Part shown: in pieces, positions 60,958 to 64,000 of the stretch
How positions within the stretch are numbered: the first letter of the stretch is position 1
How the letters are laid out: each line of letters opens with the position of its first letter
Source of the DNA: Desulfocorpusculum sp964414345
GTDB taxonomy: Bacteria > Desulfobacterota > Desulfocorpusculales > Desulfocorpusculum
Direction of reading: 5' to 3'
Assembly (NCBI GenBank): GCA_964414345.1
Contig: CAYPWF010000010.1
Location: forward strand, 9,490-73,489
Length of the DNA: 64,000 bases
Position numbers and translations under genes: made by a program
Notes under the pieces: generated by a model
What the model saw: the letters and a program-made list of their open reading frames with translations, nothing else
What the model was told of the DNA's origin: nothing
The model's database searches: none

Positions 60958-61151
60958 GTTGAGTCTCCTGCCAACAAAAAGGCAAGATATCTCGGCATCT
61001 GGTCTTACAAGGGCCGCGTCACTTATTATGGATCCCCAGGCAAGCCGGGACAACCTATTGACATGGCTTGGTCTTTCTCATTATAGTGCAGCCAGTGAGT
61101 TGCTGGGGCAAAACCGCCCCGGGGATTTAGAGCAGTTGCAGAGGCACGGGG

Positions 61152-62366
61152 ATGGATTTTTATGAAGAGAATCCAGATCAGGTGAAACAGGCCGACATAG
61201 TAGTTGGCATTCCTTCTTATAACGAAGCTCGACTTATCCCTTATCCCACTCAGCAGGCCAGCTTGGGTTTGACCCAATTCTTTTCGGATTACAGCTCGGC
61301 CATCATCAATGTGGACAACCACTCCACTGACGGCACCAAGGAAGCCTTTTTCGGGACCGAAACCCAGGTGCCAAAGATTTACATCTCCACCCCCGAAGGG
61401 GTGGTAGGAAAGGGTTTGAATCTTAGGAACTTCTTCCGAAAGGCCTGTGAGCTGGGGGCCAGGGCTTGTGTGGTGGTGGACGCGGATCTGAGAAGCATCA
61501 CGCCACGCTGGATCAAGAATCTGGTTGAGCCTGTGTTTCAGGATTTTGGTTTTGTCTCGCCCCTTTACGTACGGCACAAGTACGACGGGACCATAACCAA
61601 CAGCATCGGATATCCGCTTACCCGCTGTGTTTTCGGAAGAAGGGTCAGGCAGCCCATAGGGGGAGATGTGGGGTTTTCGGGAGAGATGGCCAAGGTTTTC
61701 TTGGAACATCCCTACTGGAACTCCATGGTCGCCAGCTTTGGGGTAGACATTTGGATGACCACAGTGGCCATTTGCCAAGGCGTGCCCATGTGTCAGTCCT
61801 TCTTGGGCAGACCCAAGATTCACAAGACCAGGGACCCGGCCTCGGATGTGGGCACGGCCTTCAGGCAGATCGTGGGCACAATTTTCGGGGCCATGATTCA
61901 CTTCGGGGATTACTGGAAGAAAGTCAGGTGGAGCAGGCCTACCGCGATATTCGGATTTGGTTTGGGGGACGTGGAATTGCCACCTCCTGTAAATGTAAAC
62001 CCCCAGGCCTTGTACCAGAGGTTTCAGCAAGGGATCGCAGGAAATCTGGAGCTTTGGAAAGAGATTTTCCCAACCGAGGTTTTCTCCAAGCTGACTGAGG
62101 TAACTGAGATGGATCCCTCCAGGTTGGATTTCCCCTCGGATCTGTGGGCCAAGATTCTTTTCAGTGCGGCTGTAGCCTTTGCCAAGGACTCAGGGGCCGG
62201 GGAGAGGATTTTGGATTGCCTTATACCCTTGTATTACGCAAGAGTGTACTCCTACGTCCTCAGGACGCAGGAGATGTCAATGCAGCAGGCCGAGGATTAC
62301 ATTGAGGAGCAATGCATGCTCTTCGAGGAAGCCAGGCCCTTTTTGGACGAGCGGTGGCCCCTCTGA
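61152..62366 (+). CDS. Family 2-like glycosyltransferase (possible glucosylglycerate-type synthase)
   Basis: A 404-residue cytoplasmic GT-A enzyme. VVGIPSYNEA near residues 17-26 opens the nucleotide-sugar fold, IINVDNHSTDGT near 53-64 follows, and VVVDADLRS near 112-120 holds the metal-binding Asp-x-Asp. The rest is helical. The build is similar to synthases of glucosylglycerate and glucosyl-3-phosphoglycerate, compatible solutes made by several anaerobes and thermophiles; this is an impression, not a proof. No membrane segment is present. Its ATG 61152 overlaps no neighbour, and the divergent radical SAM gene starts about 195 bases away. Confidence 0.75.
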   Translation: MDFYEENPDQVKQADIVVGIPSYNEARLIPYPTQQASLGLTQFFSDYSSAIINVDNHSTDGTKEAFFGTETQVPKIYISTPEGVVGKGLNLRNFFRKACELGARACVVVDADLRSITPRWIKNLVEPVFQDFGFVSPLYVRHKYDGTITNSIGYPLTRCVFGRRVRQPIGGDVGFSGEMAKVFLEHPYWNSMVASFGVDIWMTTVAICQGVPMCQSFLGRPKIHKTRDPASDVGTAFRQIVGTIFGAMIHFGDYWKKVRWSRPTAIFGFGLGDVELPPPVNVNPQALYQRFQQGIAGNLELWKEIFPTEVFSKLTEVTEMDPSRLDFPSDLWAKILFSAAVAFAKDSGAGERILDCLIPLYYARVYSYVLRTQEMSMQQAEDYIEEQCMLFEEARPFLDERWPL

Positions 62367-62388
62367 CGGGCTGGGAGGGAGCAGGACC

Positions 62389-62760
62389 ATGGCCAAGATT
62401 CTAATCGTGGATGACGAGGAGCATATCCGGATGCTCTACCAGGTGGAGCTAGAGGACGAGGGCTATGAGGTGATAACGGCCGCAGACGGCCGGGATCTAC
62501 TGGGCTTGATACAGCGGGAGCAGCCCAATCTGGTGGTGCTGGATATAAAAATGGCGGGTTACAACGGCCTGGACCTTCTCCAGGAGATAAGAAACCGTTT
62601 TTACAACCTGCCGGTGATACTCTGCTCGGCCTATGATTCTTTCAAGAGGGACATAAAATCTATTGCTGCGGATTTCTACGTGGTGAAATCCTCGGACCTG
62701 ACTCAATTGAAAAAGACCATTGTGAGAGCCTTGGAAAGCGCGGCGCCTCATTCTTCCTGA
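62389..62760 (+). CDS. Single-domain response regulator
   Basis: A 123-residue CheY-like protein with Asp8/Asp9, phospho-acceptor Asp52 (VVLDIKMAGYNG), Ser80 in place of the usual Thr, and Lys100 (VVKSSD). There is no output domain, so it probably works within a phosphorelay or binds a partner. GGAGGGAGC precedes ATG 62389. It is 22 bases after the glycosyltransferase, an apparent two-gene unit. Confidence 0.92.
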   Translation: MAKILIVDDEEHIRMLYQVELEDEGYEVITAADGRDLLGLIQREQPNLVVLDIKMAGYNGLDLLQEIRNRFYNLPVILCSAYDSFKRDIKSIAADFYVVKSSDLTQLKKTIVRALESAAPHSS

Positions 62761-63008
62761 TAGACTTGCGTGCAAGAAGAAACAGCCCAGGCTTACGGTT
62801 CCCATTCACCCTCTGAACAGGCCGGCCTGGGGGTCTGCATAAGCAAAATTCCCACCTTGAGATTTTTTGCTTGACATACGGGTTTGACTTGCGGTAGGAA
62901 AGCTACCCATGGTTACAATTGCGGTTTGCGGCCCTACCCTCGCAGTTGCGTGCTCTTGTTTTTGAGGCTGCTGATCGGACTTATTGAACGGGGAGGCCGG
63001 CCTGCCGC

Positions 63009-63165
63009 AATTCAGAAGCAGTGCATAATGTGCGCTATCCCGGCCATGTGGCAGGAAAAACTGCTCAATGCCTAAGAGGGCCTTGATCTGCGCTTTTAAG
63101 TTTTGGGGGGAATTTGAGTCTGGATATGTCCAAGCCTAACTGGGGCTTGGGGGCGCAGCCTCTGA
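63009..63165 (-). repeat. Interspersed palindromic repeat, copy R11 (decayed, reverse)
   Basis: The 475-base gap between the receiver protein and the TetR gene contains a degraded copy: CAGTGCATAATGTGCGCTATC, seen in part, then TTTGAGTCTGGATATGTCC and GGGGCTTGGGGGCGCAGCC. Order and orientation match the family. The first part of the gap (62761-63008) has a TTGACATA box near 62873 but no gene. Confidence 0.5.
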
Positions 63166-63235
63166 GGGCCCTAAAGAAAACTCAGGGCTGGCTTGCAAGG
63201 TTTTTACTTTGAAGAGTTAAGCCTCAAGGGGTGCT

Positions 63236-63940
63236 ATGGTCCCTCAAGAGGAGCACAAAGAAATAACTAGCCTTAGGAGGAAGAGGGAGAGGGACCTAAG
63301 GGTGCAATCCATCCTTGAGGCGGCCAGAAAGGTCTTTTTCACACGTGGTTATCTTAAGGCCACCATGGAGGAGATCGCCCGCTTGGCCGAGGTGAGCAAG
63401 CCTGCCATCTACCACTACTTTCGCACAAAAGATGAGCTTTTCTTCTCCCTCATGGTGCCTGTGGTGGATTGCTTCCAAAAAGAGCTTGACAAGATCGAAA
63501 AACGTGTTGTGAGGAGGGCTTACCAAAGCGGCGAGGAGTTGGTCAGGGACCTTTTCCGGGGGTTTTTCAGCGCATACAAGAAGGACCCCGAAAGTTTTCA
63601 GGTTGTGCAGCTTTTTCAACAGACCGGAATGATCGGGGAATTGGAGGAGCGTGTGGGGGGCCTTCTCAACCGGAAAGGGGCGGAGGCTTTTCGCACGGCC
63701 CGGAGGATCATGAGCCTGGGCATGGAGCAAGGGCTTTTGAGGCCCATGAACGTTTTTTCGCTCACAGACGCTTTCTGGGGCTTCTTTGTGGGTGTGATCC
63801 AGCTAGAACGGATCAAGTCCCCAAGGAGCAGTCCGGCTCCCTATTTGCGCTCCACCCTCCTGACGGCAGAGAAGATCTTCGGCAGGGGAGTCGCGGGCAA
63901 AGCCGGGCAACCCGCAGCTCCGGAAAGGGGAGCATTGTGA
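63236..63940 (+). CDS. TetR/AcrR family transcriptional regulator
   Basis: A 234-residue regulator. The N-terminal helix-turn-helix (about residues 18-70) has the family pattern ILEAARKVFFTRGYLKATMEE and ARLAEVSKPAIYHYFRTKDEL, seen in parts, followed by an all-helical ligand-binding domain with no homology I can specify. AAGGGG precedes ATG 63236. Its target is probably a neighbour beyond the window's right edge. The last 60 bases of the window hold no supported gene. Confidence 0.92.
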   Translation: MVPQEEHKEITSLRRKRERDLRVQSILEAARKVFFTRGYLKATMEEIARLAEVSKPAIYHYFRTKDELFFSLMVPVVDCFQKELDKIEKRVVRRAYQSGEELVRDLFRGFFSAYKKDPESFQVVQLFQQTGMIGELEERVGGLLNRKGAEAFRTARRIMSLGMEQGLLRPMNVFSLTDAFWGFFVGVIQLERIKSPRSSPAPYLRSTLLTAEKIFGRGVAGKAGQPAAPERGAL

Positions 63941-64000
63941 AGGAAATGGAACAGGCTGGCGTGCAGGAACAAGGTTCAGGGCGGGTTCTTTAGATAAAGG

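Noticed and set aside
62884..63075. Small plus-strand ORF in the gap before the TetR gene
   Set aside because: It runs into the decayed repeat R11, has no ribosome site and shows no recognisable composition of a real protein.
3984..63165. The recurring repeats as CRISPR
   Set aside because: Copies are about 198 bp, kilobases apart, in both orientations, and no cas genes are present.
63941..64000. Possible new gene at the right edge
   Set aside because: The in-frame GTG/ATG reading meets TAG after about 18 codons; nothing can be supported.

Overview
The window reads as ordinary chromosome of an anaerobic, fairly GC-rich bacterium, most likely of the former Deltaproteobacteria (Desulfobacterota). 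The evidence is a four-subunit 2-oxoacid:ferredoxin oxidoreductase (korDABC), an ATP synthase operon holding only the F1 subunits plus two b-type subunits (atpFFHAGDC, with no atpB/E), an Mrp/Mbh-like antiporter operon with three NuoL/M/N-type subunits, a TAXI-type TRAP transporter and a DRE-TIM metallolyase resembling Re-citrate synthase. This placement is inferred from gene content; no rRNA is present. No phage, insertion-sequence transposase or CRISPR array was seen.

Layout. 1-2.6 kb: end of a TAXI binding protein, a DUF1850 protein and the fused TRAP permease. 2.7-3.9 kb: citrate synthase (minus strand). 4.3-10.6 kb: a small secreted protein, korDABC, a glycine-rich lipoprotein, tRNA-Asn, a short conserved protein and a cNMP-binding protein. 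10.7-20.3 kb (minus): a response regulator and histidine kinase followed by a tightly overlapped antiporter operon. 20.8-26.7 kb (minus): ATP synthase. 27-33 kb (minus): a secreted protein, ndk, the metallolyase-Cache fusion, aspS and hisS. 33.2-42.3 kb (plus): larC-pgpA-cinA-thpR-recA-pilT-recX-alaS, closely packed. 42.6-50.5 kb: a PocR-domain protein, a Tat-signal protein, a membrane protein, and a minus-strand operon with a NitT/TauT-type ABC transporter, a sugar-isomerase-like protein and an old-yellow-enzyme-type flavoprotein. 50.6-59.3 kb: rsmB, fmt, def, rpe, a TPR protein, tRNA-Pro, a bifunctional-nuclease-family protein, plsY, a NYN-domain protein and hisF. 59.6-64 kb: a B12-binding radical SAM protein, a glycosyltransferase, a receiver-only regulator and a TetR regulator.

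How the genes fit together: KorDABC, citrate synthase and the metallolyase touch central carbon and TCA-type metabolism that yields reduced ferredoxin. The antiporter module and ATP synthase handle ion gradients and ATP. The remainder is mainly translation, DNA repair and envelope housekeeping.

The most unusual signal is not a gene. A family of roughly 196-199 bp intergenic repeats occurs at least a dozen times, in both orientations, as full, truncated and decayed copies. Each full copy begins TAGCCCGGATTATTC and ends GAATAATGCGGGCTA, so it has terminal inverted repeats, and it carries strong internal hairpins. It behaves like a non-autonomous mobile element (MITE) or a large REP-like structured element. 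About half the copies sit between convergent transcription units.
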